A DNA stretch of 64,000 bases from Paenibacillus sp. HWE-109 (GCF_022163125.1 NZ_CP091881.1:6703501-6767500), one strand, 5' to 3'; positions 8,184 to 17,618 are shown, counted from the first letter of the stretch. Numbers and translations are program-made. The notes: generated by a model from the letters alone, not told the origin.

Positions 8184-8466
8184 AAAAAATCCCACCCCCA
8201 AGACTGTTAGTCTCAGGGACGAGATGTTGCATGCTCGTGGTACCACCCGGATTCGCAAATATGTCGCCATATCCACCTCTTCGAGTACGACATCCAGACA
8301 CAGATGCTTATACTCTAGCTCTATAACAGGAGCTCCTGTTACACCATCCCCGCTTGGGTTCCGATGTACAGCTCAGAGGCTTTCTTCACCCAAGCATTCT
8401 TCACTCCCTTTCAGCTTTCGGGAGCTCTCTGTGGAAGAATGCTTCGGCTACTTTTCTCGTCATCGC
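8184..8466 (-). promoter_or_regulatory. T-box leader, lysine specifier AAA, upstream of asd
   Basis: The antiterminator T-box GGGTGGTACCACG is at 8236-8248. A terminator hairpin (AGACT/AGTCT core plus CCC/GGG) ends in seven T at 8187-8222. Stem I has a perfect 11-bp arm pair (AAGCATTCTTC/GAAGAATGCTT). The specifier loop shows AGTA (8449-8452) opposite GAA (8385-8387), then one base and AAA (8381-8383), the offset I recall for the B. subtilis glyQS leader. AAA is a lysine codon. The bulge base after TGG is T, which pairs with discriminator A, as carried by the tRNA-Lys(TTT) at 60306-60381. Confidence 0.9.
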
Positions 8467-8483
8467 TTTTAAATAATGGATAC

Positions 8484-8512
8484 AGAATACCAAGGAATTG
8501 AACTAGAGTAAA
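8484..8512 (-). promoter_or_regulatory. Probable SigA promoter of the T-box-asd transcript
   Basis: TTTACT, 17-bp spacer, TATTCT on the minus strand, placing the start about 10 bases before stem I of the T-box. Confidence 0.5.
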
Positions 8513-8619
8513 GATATTTTTGTATATAGCTGAGTTTATGACCTCAATTTGGATGAAAATTCTTTCCACAGTAAATGATAATCTTCGGAAAAGATACTTA
8601 AAAAATAAGGAGATAGCAT

Positions 8620-9909
8620 ATGAAATTTGCAAAAATTACATTTATTGGTCTTCTCACTTCACTACTGTTAGTCCATCTATCACCGGCTTCCCTAAGTGCT
8701 TTCAAAAAGGTTGATAAGATGCCAGAAAAACAATTGATCAGTCTATTCAATCAGTACATTAAAGATACTGTCAGAGTACGAGAACTTGCCATACGCAAAA
8801 AAGAGAACATTTTATCCCACAAAGTGCTGAATGTTAAGAAACTCACAAAGGAAATCAGTGAAAAAGTTGTTGATGTATCTAATTTTGAACGGCTCGGGAG
8901 AGACTACCTTGTTTTTTATACAGCTGTTGATTATAACCTTTCGAAAGAAAGCAAATATCGCCTTAATGGCATCAACTACCGGTTAATGATTATGGTTCAG
9001 GCACCCAACAAGGAGTGGGATTTCTTTCGGTATGACACGGCACCAGTGAACCTGCTTGTGAAGCTAGGCCAAGGTTTTGGTACAGATGATGAAAGCCAAA
9101 TGGCGCAGATTGAAGAACTTCGCAATCAAGGAAAATATGTTAATCGAAAGGGGGAGGAAGTTGGAGATTTATATACAGACAACGCCGCAATGGAATCGGA
9201 CCTGCTTCTTGAAATGGGGGAGGCAACTGCAAACTCAATACCAAAGAACGGTAAAATTCCAGATGCGGTTAATCCGAACTATAAGCGCCCTAAATGGATA
9301 CGGGTTGTGATGACTCAACCTAGCAATTTGAAATTTTATGGCTGTACCAAAGCATGTGTTCAACGAATCGATTTCTTCGATTATCTGAAACATGTCTTAC
9401 CTCTAGAATGGATAAAGGAAGCCCCAAAAGATTCATTAATGGCCGGTGCCTTGGCGATTAAAATGTACGCATGGCATGCTGTAACTGTAGATCCAAAAGC
9501 TCGGTATACGGATGCGGACATTATCGACACTGAAGCCAATCAAGTCTATGCGGCGGATTTCAAATCCTACTTTTTCTCAAAAATTCGTAAAACCAATACG
9601 TCCTTGACCGATCAACAGATAAGGGAAATTAGTGAGAGGGAAAGCAAACTGGCTGTGGAAGTAGGGGCCATTTTTCATGCATATGGGGTCGCAGGGGTCG
9701 GCGTAAAAGAAAATATACTAAATACCTTGGTGGATATCGGGCATAAACAGGACGCTGCCAAAGGGAGTGGTACCATATCCCAAACCGAATCAATCAAACT
9801 AGTGAACGAACAAAAACTATCGTTTATAGATATATTGGAAATTTTCCTTGAAAAGGCTCCTTCTCTGCCTAAGGGCGCTCAAATCGAATTATTCCGATAT
9901 GCCAAATAA
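8620..9909 (+). CDS. Exported SpoIID/LytB-like protein, paralogue 1
   Basis: 429 aa with an N-terminal signal sequence (MKFAKITF then a hydrophobic stretch to about residue 27). The middle is an unrecognised domain. The segment around 270-315 (IDFFDYLKHVLPLEWI, then SLMAGALAIKMYAWHAV) follows the SpoIID/LytB pattern (V-EYLKGVLP-EM, ALKAQAVAARTYA). SpoIID is a lytic transglycosylase acting on peptidoglycan in engulfment; whether this divergent copy is active is unknown. A Cys pair (YGCTKACV) precedes the domain and is conserved in the next gene. ATAAGGAG lies 7 bases before the ATG. The next gene is a tandem paralogue 21 bp downstream. Confidence 0.6.
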   Translation: MKFAKITFIGLLTSLLLVHLSPASLSAFKKVDKMPEKQLISLFNQYIKDTVRVRELAIRKKENILSHKVLNVKKLTKEISEKVVDVSNFERLGRDYLVFYTAVDYNLSKESKYRLNGINYRLMIMVQAPNKEWDFFRYDTAPVNLLVKLGQGFGTDDESQMAQIEELRNQGKYVNRKGEEVGDLYTDNAAMESDLLLEMGEATANSIPKNGKIPDAVNPNYKRPKWIRVVMTQPSNLKFYGCTKACVQRIDFFDYLKHVLPLEWIKEAPKDSLMAGALAIKMYAWHAVTVDPKARYTDADIIDTEANQVYAADFKSYFFSKIRKTNTSLTDQQIREISERESKLAVEVGAIFHAYGVAGVGVKENILNTLVDIGHKQDAAKGSGTISQTESIKLVNEQKLSFIDILEIFLEKAPSLPKGAQIELFRYAK

Positions 9910-9930
9910 TATAGAGGAGTGAAATTAACC

Positions 9931-11157
9931 GTGATAAAAAAAGGAATACATTTAATGATTGTCATGTTCCTGGTAAGCACATTCGTCACCCATCCATCAC
10001 TGGCGGAAGAAAAATTAACAAACGTATTGAACAAGGAAAAAGAATTACAATTATTGGATAATTATTTGCAGAAGTTCTATGAAAAAGCAACCACAATACG
10101 GGGGAAAAAACTTGTTCTTAGCACCCATACGAAAGACATCAAGGAACTACCGGTAACATTCGTAAAAAGCTTTCGCAACATAGAAAAATACGAAAGACGT
10201 AAACTCCCCTTTGTTGTGCGCTATGCAGCGATTGACTATAAGATGTCCGAAGAAAACCGCTATGCCATCAATGGAATCAACTACCGAGTTGTCATTTATA
10301 CGCAACAAGATGGGATCTGGCAGGTCGCAGAGATGGGTCTCGTTCCGGTCGATTTAGTGGCAGCAAATCACTTAGGCTTTGGAACAGAAGATGAAAAAGA
10401 AATGGTGAAAATTTCTCAGGCTCGTGACAAAGGAATCTACCTCAACAGAAAAGGGGAAGAGATTGATAAAGACAATGTGGCAACTACACAAGATTTACAT
10501 AAAGAAATGAACGGAAACTCGTCCCTTCAGGCTGCTGGAGGAAAATGGCTCCAATTCGTGCCTGAGCAAATAAATCTTAACTATAAAAGACCCAAAACCA
10601 TTAAGGTCTTAATGACTACATTAGAGAATAAGAAAGCTTATAATTGCGACAAGGATTGTGTTAAGGAAATAGACTTTCTTGCATATATTCAGAACGTTTT
10701 TAGTACGACCTGGCCCAAAGATGCCCCCATTGAAGCACTCAAGGCAGGAGCATTAGCGGTGAAAATGTACAGTTGGTTCTCAGTCGTTGTTGATCCAACA
10801 GCTCATAGAATGAATGCGGATGTAATCGATACGGATCCAGGTCAGACATATATCGCAACTTACACAGTAAAAGATGATAATGAAAAAGCACAAATCGAGA
10901 AAATGAGAAACATATTTCACGCGGTGGACGTTGCAGGTATCGGGTTCAAGGATGGTTTAAGCCACAAGCTATTCTTGCCAGAAACCGCTACTGAATTTAC
11001 ACTAGAACCGGCAAGCGGTCTCTTATCTCGTCAAGGCGCCGTCGAATTAGCCAAACAAGGGAAAGACGCTGCTGAAATTCTACAACATTACTATGAGGGC
11101 TCTGAGCGCATGGAGGAAGCCGTATCTCCACTTACATTCTTTCGATACGCAGATTGA
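9931..11157 (+). CDS. Exported SpoIID/LytB-like protein, paralogue 2
   Basis: 408 aa from the GTG at 9931, which follows GAGGAG; a GTG at 9919 overlaps that ribosome site and is rejected. A signal peptide ends near PSLAEEK. It matches the preceding gene throughout: YAINGINYRVVIY against YRLNGINYRLMIM, NLNYKRPKTIKVLMT, the CxxxC pair NCDKDCVKEIDF, then ALKAGALAVKMYSWFSV and DVIDTDPGQTY. The C-terminus is shorter than in paralogue 1. Cotranscription and tandem duplication are clear; function is inferred only from the SpoIID-like core. It ends 2 bp from the stop of the convergent oxidoreductase gene. Confidence 0.6.
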   Translation: MIKKGIHLMIVMFLVSTFVTHPSLAEEKLTNVLNKEKELQLLDNYLQKFYEKATTIRGKKLVLSTHTKDIKELPVTFVKSFRNIEKYERRKLPFVVRYAAIDYKMSEENRYAINGINYRVVIYTQQDGIWQVAEMGLVPVDLVAANHLGFGTEDEKEMVKISQARDKGIYLNRKGEEIDKDNVATTQDLHKEMNGNSSLQAAGGKWLQFVPEQINLNYKRPKTIKVLMTTLENKKAYNCDKDCVKEIDFLAYIQNVFSTTWPKDAPIEALKAGALAVKMYSWFSVVVDPTAHRMNADVIDTDPGQTYIATYTVKDDNEKAQIEKMRNIFHAVDVAGIGFKDGLSHKLFLPETATEFTLEPASGLLSRQGAVELAKQGKDAAEILQHYYEGSERMEEAVSPLTFFRYAD

Positions 11158-11159
11158 TC

Positions 11160-12527
11160 TTATCTGAGAGGTATACTCTGTTCATAATTAAACATATTTT
11201 CAGGGTCATACCGTTCTTTTATTCTTTGTAATCTATTGATATTTTCAGCAAAATATTCAGTCGGCCAGTTGAGTACCGAGGAATCACAATAGTCTCGATA
11301 GGCTCCTTTCGTATGGTTAAGCATGGACTGACGAAACTCATTAACCCACTGAATGTTTTTGGCCGCATCCGAATCCCGCTCCCAATATGCTTGGTATTGG
11401 AGCATAAACAATGCTTGACGATGTGCAAAAGCAGTTGCATCAGTAGATTTCTTGGAGATTTCTCCTCCAAATGCATCCAATGCAACTAAATTACTTGGCC
11501 CAGGCGCACGTTTGAGATTCTTGACTATATTCTCAATCGCCGTAGCACTTAGAGGTTCATAAGCAAACGCAGAAGTATTTTTAAACTTAGCTTGGTTAAC
11601 TGGTCTGCCGGCAAATAAACGCACAGCTTCTATCCATGAAGCTGTGCGGACCGTCAATGTTTGGGGTGGAACGTATTTCGTTATAGATTTGAGGAGCTCA
11701 TGGAGTTCCTTATCCCCCCCAACAAACAGACCTTTAGAAACAAGATCGCCTTGGTGATGTGCCGAAAGTGCGAGGAGCGACGTTAGTCGTGAATCCGCAT
11801 GGGGCGCCCAAGACTGCCAGTGCTGTATCACTTTCTCAACCTCCGAAGAATTCCAAGTCATCGTATAATGAGCAATAGAGTTAATAGGATGTACTCGAAA
11901 GGTAAATGATGTAACGATTCCGAAGCTGCCATCACCAGCTCCGCGACAAGCCCAAAACAAATCAATATGGTTACTTGGATTGAGGTAAATAACCTTCCCT
12001 TGGGCATTGACCATCTCAATCTCAGTAACATTATCACAACTCATACCAAGCAGTCTGGACAGTATTCCGTAACCCCCGCCTAGTGTTAAACCAGACACTC
12101 CAACAGATGGGCAAGTTCCGGCTGGTATCGTCACTTTGTGCTTCCATAAAGCTTCATAGAGCGGCATTAACCGAAACCCTGCGCCCACCTGAGCTAACCC
12201 TGTACGTTTATCCACTCTCAGATGCAATATTTCACTAATATCAATAACAAGCCCTTGGTCTTTTACTGAATAGGCTTCGTAACTATGTCCACCGCATCGT
12301 ACAGAAAATGAGATGCCTTGCTTTCGCGCCCAATTCACTGCATTTGAAGCGTCCTCTTTCACAAGACAATAAACAATTAGCTTAGGGAACTTGGACAACC
12401 GTGAATTAAATGTTCGTCTGGCTTCATCATATCCGTTTGAGCCTTGTTCAACGATCCGTCCAGTCAACCCGTCCTTCCATCCCACATAATCACATCCAAT
12501 TACAAAGTTAACATGGTCATCAGTCAC
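11160..12527 (-). CDS. FAD-dependent oxidoreductase, berberine-bridge-enzyme type
   Basis: 455 aa with an FAD_binding_4 (PCMH) domain and a C-terminal BBE segment (RIKERYDPENMFNYEQ). RCGGHSYE holds the His that is covalently bound to FAD, and GTCPSVGVSG has the Cys for the second link, so bicovalent flavin is likely. Members oxidise alcohols, sugars or antibiotic intermediates; the substrate here is unknown. The GTG start has no convincing ribosome site and a stop codon sits directly before it, so expression may be weak. Confidence 0.85.
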   Translation of the reverse strand: MTDDHVNFVIGCDYVGWKDGLTGRIVEQGSNGYDEARRTFNSRLSKFPKLIVYCLVKEDASNAVNWARKQGISFSVRCGGHSYEAYSVKDQGLVIDISEILHLRVDKRTGLAQVGAGFRLMPLYEALWKHKVTIPAGTCPSVGVSGLTLGGGYGILSRLLGMSCDNVTEIEMVNAQGKVIYLNPSNHIDLFWACRGAGDGSFGIVTSFTFRVHPINSIAHYTMTWNSSEVEKVIQHWQSWAPHADSRLTSLLALSAHHQGDLVSKGLFVGGDKELHELLKSITKYVPPQTLTVRTASWIEAVRLFAGRPVNQAKFKNTSAFAYEPLSATAIENIVKNLKRAPGPSNLVALDAFGGEISKKSTDATAFAHRQALFMLQYQAYWERDSDAAKNIQWVNEFRQSMLNHTKGAYRDYCDSSVLNWPTEYFAENINRLQRIKERYDPENMFNYEQSIPLR

Positions 12528-12569
12528 TCATACTACTAAGTATAGAATCATGATTTTAAAATATGACCA

Positions 12570-12598
12570 TTGACATAAATGCAAGAGCAATGTAAATT
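12570..12598 (+). promoter_or_regulatory. SigA-type promoter for the ArsB/NhaD-family gene
   Basis: TTGACA (12570-12575), 17-bp spacer, TAAATT (12593-12598). It would give a leader of about 185 bases containing two intrinsic terminators before the start codon at 12790. Confidence 0.55.
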
Positions 12599-12643
12599 TA
12601 AAGCACCAATGTTTACGACCAACTACATATTGCTGCAATTCGG

Positions 12644-12680
12644 AGGAGCCTGTCACCAAGGGCTCCTTTTATTCTTTTTT
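12644..12680 (+). terminator. Leader hairpin 1 with T tract
   Basis: AGGAGCC/GGCTCCT (12644-12650, 12661-12667) followed by TTTTATTCTTTTTT. It lies between the promoter and the transporter gene. Confidence 0.6.
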
Positions 12681-12689
12681 CGACATAAG

Positions 12690-12712
12690 AGCCCTAGGTA
12701 GGGCTTTTTTTA
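12690..12712 (+). terminator. Leader hairpin 2 with T tract
   Basis: Perfect AGCCCTA-gg-TAGGGCT followed by seven T. It is the second terminator-like hairpin in the same leader; the pair suggests attenuation or protection from read-through. Confidence 0.65.
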
Positions 12713-12789
12713 TGCAGAGAAAGGGGGATACAACCAAATTGCATTTATAGGGAATAGTACTAACAAATGATGAACATATAGGAGGAATT

Positions 12790-14070
12790 ATGGAACAACA
12801 AGCAATCTTGGCAATTGGTATCTTTCTTCTCACATACAGCATGATCATCGCCGAAAAAATCCATCGCACGATCGTGGCTATGATTGGCGGTGTCCTCATG
12901 GTCGTTCTCGGCGTTGTAGATCAAGACTCGGCTTTGCACCACATTGACTTTAATACTTTGGGACTTTTAATCGGTATGATGATTATTGTCAGCATAACAG
13001 CTGAAACGGGATTGTTTACCTATATCGCACTGTTAGCAGCAAAAAAGGCGAAAGGCGATCCTGTCCGAATCCTAGTATCACTCGTGCTAATTACCGCGAT
13101 TGGTTCGGCCTTCCTAGATAACGTGACGACCGTCCTCCTCATGGTGCCCGTTACATTCAGCATTACGCGGCAGCTGCGCGTGAATCCGATCCCCTTCCTC
13201 ATCACGCAAATTCTGGCATCCAATATCGGGGGCACAGCTACATTAATTGGCGATCCTCCGAACATCATGATCGGAAGTGCCGTCGAAGAATTGACTTTCA
13301 TGGCTTTTATCAATAATCTTGCGCCGATCGTCTTCCTCATTATGGCCATCATGATACCGATTTTCGTCTTCTTGTTCCGTAAGCAGATTCAGACCACGCC
13401 TGAGCTGAAGCAAAGCATTATGCTTATGGATGAGAAAGAAGTCATTACCGATCGCAAACTGCTAATCAAGAGCCTTTCCGTCCTAAGCCTTACGATTGTC
13501 GGATTCTTTCTCCACCAGCTGCTTCACCTCGAGTCCGCAACAGTCGCCTTGGCAGGGGCATTCTTATTGCTGCTGCTGACTGGCGAGCATGCTATGGAAG
13601 CCGCATTCACCAAGGTCGAATGGACCACCATCTTCTTCTTCGTCGGGCTGTTCGTCTTAGTCTCCGGTCTGGTAGAGACTGGCATCATCTCCAAGCTAGC
13701 GGCGGCGGCGATTGAGCTGACTGGAGGAGATCCCTTGGCCACATCCATGTTGATTCTCTGGCTCAGTGCGATCGCGTCTGCGTTCCTGGATAACATTCCA
13801 TTCGTCGCAACCATGATTCCCATGATTCAGGAAATGGGCAGTATGGGCGTTGGTAATCTTGAACCGCTCTGGTGGAGCCTTGCCTTAGGAGCTTGCCTTG
13901 GCGGCAACGGCACCCTAATTGGGGCGAGCGCAAACTTAATCGTAGCCGGTATGTCCGGCAAAGAAGGACACCCGATCAAATTTGTTGCCTATATGAAGTA
14001 CGGCTTTCCACTTATGCTGCTGTCTGTTGTATTGGCTAATATTTATATTTATTGGCGGTATTTCATGTAA
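12790..14070 (+). CDS. ArsB/NhaD/P-protein-family ion transporter
   Basis: 426 aa, about 11-12 membrane helices, cytoplasmic membrane. The two inverted halves each carry the family hairpin: GSAFLDNVTTVLLMVPVT with GGTATLIGDPPNIM, and ASAFLDNIPFVATMIPM with GGNGTLIGASANLIVAG. Relatives export arsenite or exchange Na+/H+ or dicarboxylates; no ars genes are adjacent, so the substrate is open. ATAGGAGG precedes the ATG. Expression may be governed by the hairpins in its leader. Confidence 0.85.
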   Translation: MEQQAILAIGIFLLTYSMIIAEKIHRTIVAMIGGVLMVVLGVVDQDSALHHIDFNTLGLLIGMMIIVSITAETGLFTYIALLAAKKAKGDPVRILVSLVLITAIGSAFLDNVTTVLLMVPVTFSITRQLRVNPIPFLITQILASNIGGTATLIGDPPNIMIGSAVEELTFMAFINNLAPIVFLIMAIMIPIFVFLFRKQIQTTPELKQSIMLMDEKEVITDRKLLIKSLSVLSLTIVGFFLHQLLHLESATVALAGAFLLLLLTGEHAMEAAFTKVEWTTIFFFVGLFVLVSGLVETGIISKLAAAAIELTGGDPLATSMLILWLSAIASAFLDNIPFVATMIPMIQEMGSMGVGNLEPLWWSLALGACLGGNGTLIGASANLIVAGMSGKEGHPIKFVAYMKYGFPLMLLSVVLANIYIYWRYFM

Positions 14071-14213
14071 ATGCAGGAGGTTGCTTCTAGTTGGAATTTG
14101 AAATCGGGAGCACATCTCTTCGTGTCTTTGTTAAATAAATAACGAGGAAAGAAATCATCATGAAAAATACAGCATTTATCCCTATACTGCTCAGTTCCAA
14201 TCCAAATCTCTGC

Positions 14214-14252
14214 ATAAAAAAACCTCCTTCCATAAGTCAAGGAGGTTTTCAT
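14214..14252. terminator. Bidirectional terminator
   Basis: AACCTCCTT/AAGGAGGTT stem flanked by A and T runs on both sides, between the transporter (plus) and the glycosyltransferase (minus), which converge here. Confidence 0.8.
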
Positions 14253-14292
14253 GCTCATCATGCTAAATTCTCATACACAGGAATATCTCCTT

Positions 14293-15411
14293 CTAAATCA
14301 ACGCTTCCATCCGTTGGTTATGCCATTTAAGCAGCATATCATTGACGATATGCCCAGCTGCATGGCTTCGCTGTAATGTTTGCATACGTTCCCTGATTTC
14401 TTCATATAAGCGTGGATGATTTATGAGATGCTCTATACTCTCAGATAATTCATCTATATTTTTGGAAATATTTGCTATCCCGCGGCTTGCCAAATACAAC
14501 GCGTTTTCTTTCTCTTGACCGCCGTAGGGCTTATAAATAAAAATGGGCACCCTTAAGACGATTGCCTCTGTCAAAGTTAAACCGCCGGCTTTCGTTACTA
14601 GACAGGTAGCTCGAGACATCCACTCATAAACATTATCAACAAACCCAAGAATAGTTACCCCCCTATTCATGGCAAACTCCGCTTCAAGTCGATGTTTTAA
14701 TTTCTCATTACGACCACAGATAACAACGATTCGGCAGTTTTCTAATTGGATCAGCTTCTGCAGCATCCCCTCCATATAGGAGGCTATGCCGCTGTCAGAA
14801 GCCATAATAAGAATATTCTTCTTTTCTGGACTCCGTTGACGCATGCTCGCATGCGCAAATTCTTGTCGCAGCGGGATTCCGCTCACCTCAACGCAGTCCT
14901 TGCTGAATCCTTTAAAGATAATTTGCTGTTTCAATTCTTCTGTTGCCACATAATAGTGATCCACATTCGGATGCAGCCAACTCGCGTGTAACGCGTAATC
15001 CGTCAATACTGTATAGTTGGGGATACCCATTGAACTGCATACTTGCGGCGATGCGCCGAATGGAAAGGTATTAACTACAACATCCGGACGCTCTTGGAGG
15101 ATAATCTCCTTGAGTTTCTTCTGCCCTAGAAAGGTCATTGACTTCTGAAATAATGCCGTCTGCTTCGTCTCACGAGTCAGGTAATAGCTCCAGCCATAAT
15201 AGTCGATACCCATGCGTGAACTCTTTGTACTTGTGCTAATCAACGAGGTTGTAATCGAATGAATAAAAGGATGGCCCTCCTTCATCAGGTTAACAATCTT
15301 CACCTGCTCTATACCTTGGCGATAGAACTCCTGTTGCAGAGCTCTTGAAGCCTGCAGATGTCCATTCCCATAGCTGGCCGTAAGAATTAATACTCGTGGA
15401 TTAACCGTCAT
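14293..15411 (-). CDS. GT28 glycosyltransferase, UgtP/MGDG-synthase type
   Basis: About 372 aa. The N-terminus VLILTASYGNGHLQASRAL is the diagnostic MGDG-synthase motif; the C-terminal half has CLVTKAGGLTLTEAIVL and PYGGQEKENALYL, the UDP-sugar site of GT28. Relatives transfer glucose or galactose to diacylglycerol, giving glycolipid and the anchor for lipoteichoic acid. An ATG at 15411 aligns with the UgtP start and lies 11 bases after AAGGTGG; a GTG at 15426 overlaps that site. It follows the response-regulator gene by about 30 bp, so it may be part of the envelope-stress unit upstream. Confidence 0.8.
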   Translation of the reverse strand: MTVNPRVLILTASYGNGHLQASRALQQEFYRQGIEQVKIVNLMKEGHPFIHSITTSLISTSTKSSRMGIDYYGWSYYLTRETKQTALFQKSMTFLGQKKLKEIILQERPDVVVNTFPFGASPQVCSSMGIPNYTVLTDYALHASWLHPNVDHYYVATEELKQQIIFKGFSKDCVEVSGIPLRQEFAHASMRQRSPEKKNILIMASDSGIASYMEGMLQKLIQLENCRIVVICGRNEKLKHRLEAEFAMNRGVTILGFVDNVYEWMSRATCLVTKAGGLTLTEAIVLRVPIFIYKPYGGQEKENALYLASRGIANISKNIDELSESIEHLINHPRLYEEIRERMQTLQRSHAAGHIVNDMLLKWHNQRMEALI

Positions 15412-15442
15412 CTGGATAGGCGCCACCTTTCAACATTCCCTT

Positions 15443-16129
15443 TTATAATCGAAATCGATAACCGGCTCCCCATACCGTTTCTATATATTGAGAGTTGGAG
15501 GGATCTATCTCCATTTTTTCTCTTAATTTACGAATATGAACCGTAACGGTTTGGGCATCTCCCATTGCATCGAATCCCCAAATCCGCTCAAAGATATGAT
15601 CCTTGCTAAACACCCGGTTCGGATTCGACGCCAGAAAGATGAGCAACTCGAATTCTTTCGTTGTCAGATTGATTTCTTGTTCATTAATAAACACACGGCG
15701 CGAAGCATTATCAATGAAGAGACCTTGGATACGAATTTCATCCTTCTGCTCCTTGGTTCCTATTAAACGCTCATAACGTGCTAAGTGAGCTTTGACCCTT
15801 GCTACCAGCTCCCCAGGTTTGAACGGCTTCGTAATATAGTCGTCAGCCCCTAAACCAAGACCACGAATGACGTCAATATCCTCTTTTTTCGCTGTGACCA
15901 TCAAGATCGGAATTTGATAATGCTCGCGAACTTGCTTGCATACTTCAAACCCGTTCAATAAGGGAAGCATGACATCCAGAAGGATCAGATCATACACGCC
16001 ACGGAGCGCGAGTTTCAGGCCTTGTTCGCCATCCATCGCAATATCGACCTTGTAGCCGCTAACCTCCAAGTAATCTCGTTCAAGTTCTGCAATCAATTGT
16101 TCATCTTCCACAATGAGTATGTGTTTCAT
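15443..16129 (-). CDS. OmpR-family response regulator
   Basis: 228 aa: receiver domain with the phospho-acceptor Asp in LILLDVMLPLLNGFEV and switch Lys in DDYITKPFKP, then a winged-helix domain (LTTKEFELLIFLASNP, VTVHIRKLREKM, WGAGYRF). The start overlaps the histidine kinase stop by 4 bases, although the regulator follows the kinase. It probably controls the adjacent ABC transporter genes. Confidence 0.93.
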   Translation of the reverse strand: MKHILIVEDEQLIAELERDYLEVSGYKVDIAMDGEQGLKLALRGVYDLILLDVMLPLLNGFEVCKQVREHYQIPILMVTAKKEDIDVIRGLGLGADDYITKPFKPGELVARVKAHLARYERLIGTKEQKDEIRIQGLFIDNASRRVFINEQEINLTTKEFELLIFLASNPNRVFSKDHIFERIWGFDAMGDAQTVTVHIRKLREKMEIDPSNSQYIETVWGAGYRFRL

Positions 16130-17604
16130 TTATTCCCACCATCTTTGTCCCGCTTCTGCGGCAAATTTATGGTAATACAAGTCCATTCTTCCTTCTTGCT
16201 GCTTGCACGGATTGTTCCTCCATGCCCTTCTATCATTTGCTTGGAGATTGCTAATCCTAGTCCGCTCCCCCCACTATTGCTGTTCCTGGACGGATCTGCA
16301 CGGTAGAAACGATCAAAGATATGCGGCAGCGCTTCGTCATCCATGCCTGCTCCATTATCCGTAATGTCAATCACGACGCTCGCTCCGGCCAGCTTGGCCT
16401 GCAGTGTGATATATTTCTCGGATTTGTTCATATATTTCAAGCAATTATCCACAATGTTAGAAAAAACACGCCTCATTTTATCCCGGTCAATGGACACTAA
16501 CGTCGTCTCTTGAATCGTGATCTCTGACTTAAAATGGATGCCTTTCTTACTGAGTTCAAAATCAAGTTCATCCGACCAATCTGCCAAAAAGGAAGCGAAG
16601 TTCACAATTTCAAAGTTAAAGGGGATACGCTTCAAATCCAACTTGGAATACAAAAATAATTCATCGATTAAATGATCCATCTCTTCCGCTTTGGATGAAA
16701 TGATATCGATATACTTTTGACGTTTATCCGCGGTATCGGCAATGCCATCCCCTAATCCGTCTACATAGCCTCTAATAGCGGTCAGCGGAGTTCGGATATC
16801 ATGAGAGATATTGGAAATGAGTTCTTTGCGATTGTCTTCATACTGAACTTGAGTTTGTATGGATTCTTGCAATTGTTTGCGCATTTGTTCAAAGGCGATA
16901 CTTAGCTGCCCGATTTCGTCTGTACTTGTGATCTGGACAGGGAAATCGAGATCGCCGGCTTGCATTCTTTTCATCGCATTTTTTAATTTTTTAAGCGGTG
17001 AAATGATACTTTTCGAAACAAAATAAGTTAATAAGGTGTGTGTTAGAATCAAGATAATAAGCAACGTAACGAATAAGATAGGAAAAAACTTTTGGATAAA
17101 GTTAACTAACGGATTCACCGTCGTAATAATGAACACACTGCCGGGTTGTTGATCCGCAAAATAAAAATCAAATGAATTGATTTCAAGCAATTCTTTCCCA
17201 AAGCGCTTGACATCCCCGCGTTCCGGGTGGTCGTGATGTTTGAACACTGGCAGTTGCTGGAGCACTTCGGCATCCATTAAGGTGGGCGAAGTATAAATGA
17301 ACGTATTGTCCCTACGTATAACAAGCTTTGAATTACTCGCTTGAAGTTCTTGATCTATATCGGCTATATAAGTCAAATCGGCTAGCATGCTCGGGTTTTT
17401 CTGTGAAGTTCTTACCACTTCCTTGAACGTATGTTCCACATTCTGATTCTCAAACATGCCGACTCCCGAGCTCAACTGATCTCGAATATTCTGGAAATCA
17501 CCCCGAAACACCACCAGGAGCAGCATTGCCGTGATGATCATCATAACAAGTGGAATTAGCAGCATTGCCGCGTACGATAGCAATAATTTTAGACGAATGG
17601 ACAT
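16126..17604 (-). CDS. Sensor histidine kinase with HAMP domain
   Basis: 492 aa: TM1 about residues 9-32, an extracellular loop of about 145 residues, TM2 about 178-200, HAMP, HisKA (ISNISHDIRTPLTAIRGY, phospho-His), and HATPase with NIVDNCLKYM, DNGAGMDDEALPHIFDRFYR and GSGLGLAIS. The large outer loop suggests ligand sensing rather than the short-loop BceS type. It lies 14 bp downstream of the ABC permease and is translationally coupled to the response regulator. Confidence 0.92.
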   Translation of the reverse strand: MSIRLKLLLSYAAMLLIPLVMMIITAMLLLVVFRGDFQNIRDQLSSGVGMFENQNVEHTFKEVVRTSQKNPSMLADLTYIADIDQELQASNSKLVIRRDNTFIYTSPTLMDAEVLQQLPVFKHHDHPERGDVKRFGKELLEINSFDFYFADQQPGSVFIITTVNPLVNFIQKFFPILFVTLLIILILTHTLLTYFVSKSIISPLKKLKNAMKRMQAGDLDFPVQITSTDEIGQLSIAFEQMRKQLQESIQTQVQYEDNRKELISNISHDIRTPLTAIRGYVDGLGDGIADTADKRQKYIDIISSKAEEMDHLIDELFLYSKLDLKRIPFNFEIVNFASFLADWSDELDFELSKKGIHFKSEITIQETTLVSIDRDKMRRVFSNIVDNCLKYMNKSEKYITLQAKLAGASVVIDITDNGAGMDDEALPHIFDRFYRADPSRNSNSGGSGLGLAISKQMIEGHGGTIRASSKKEEWTCITINLPQKRDKDGGNK

Positions 17605-17618
17605 GTGAAAACCCCGTT

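Noticed and set aside
8113..8472. Short open frames on both strands in the asd leader
   Set aside because: They overlap the T-box structure and terminator, which explain the sequence.
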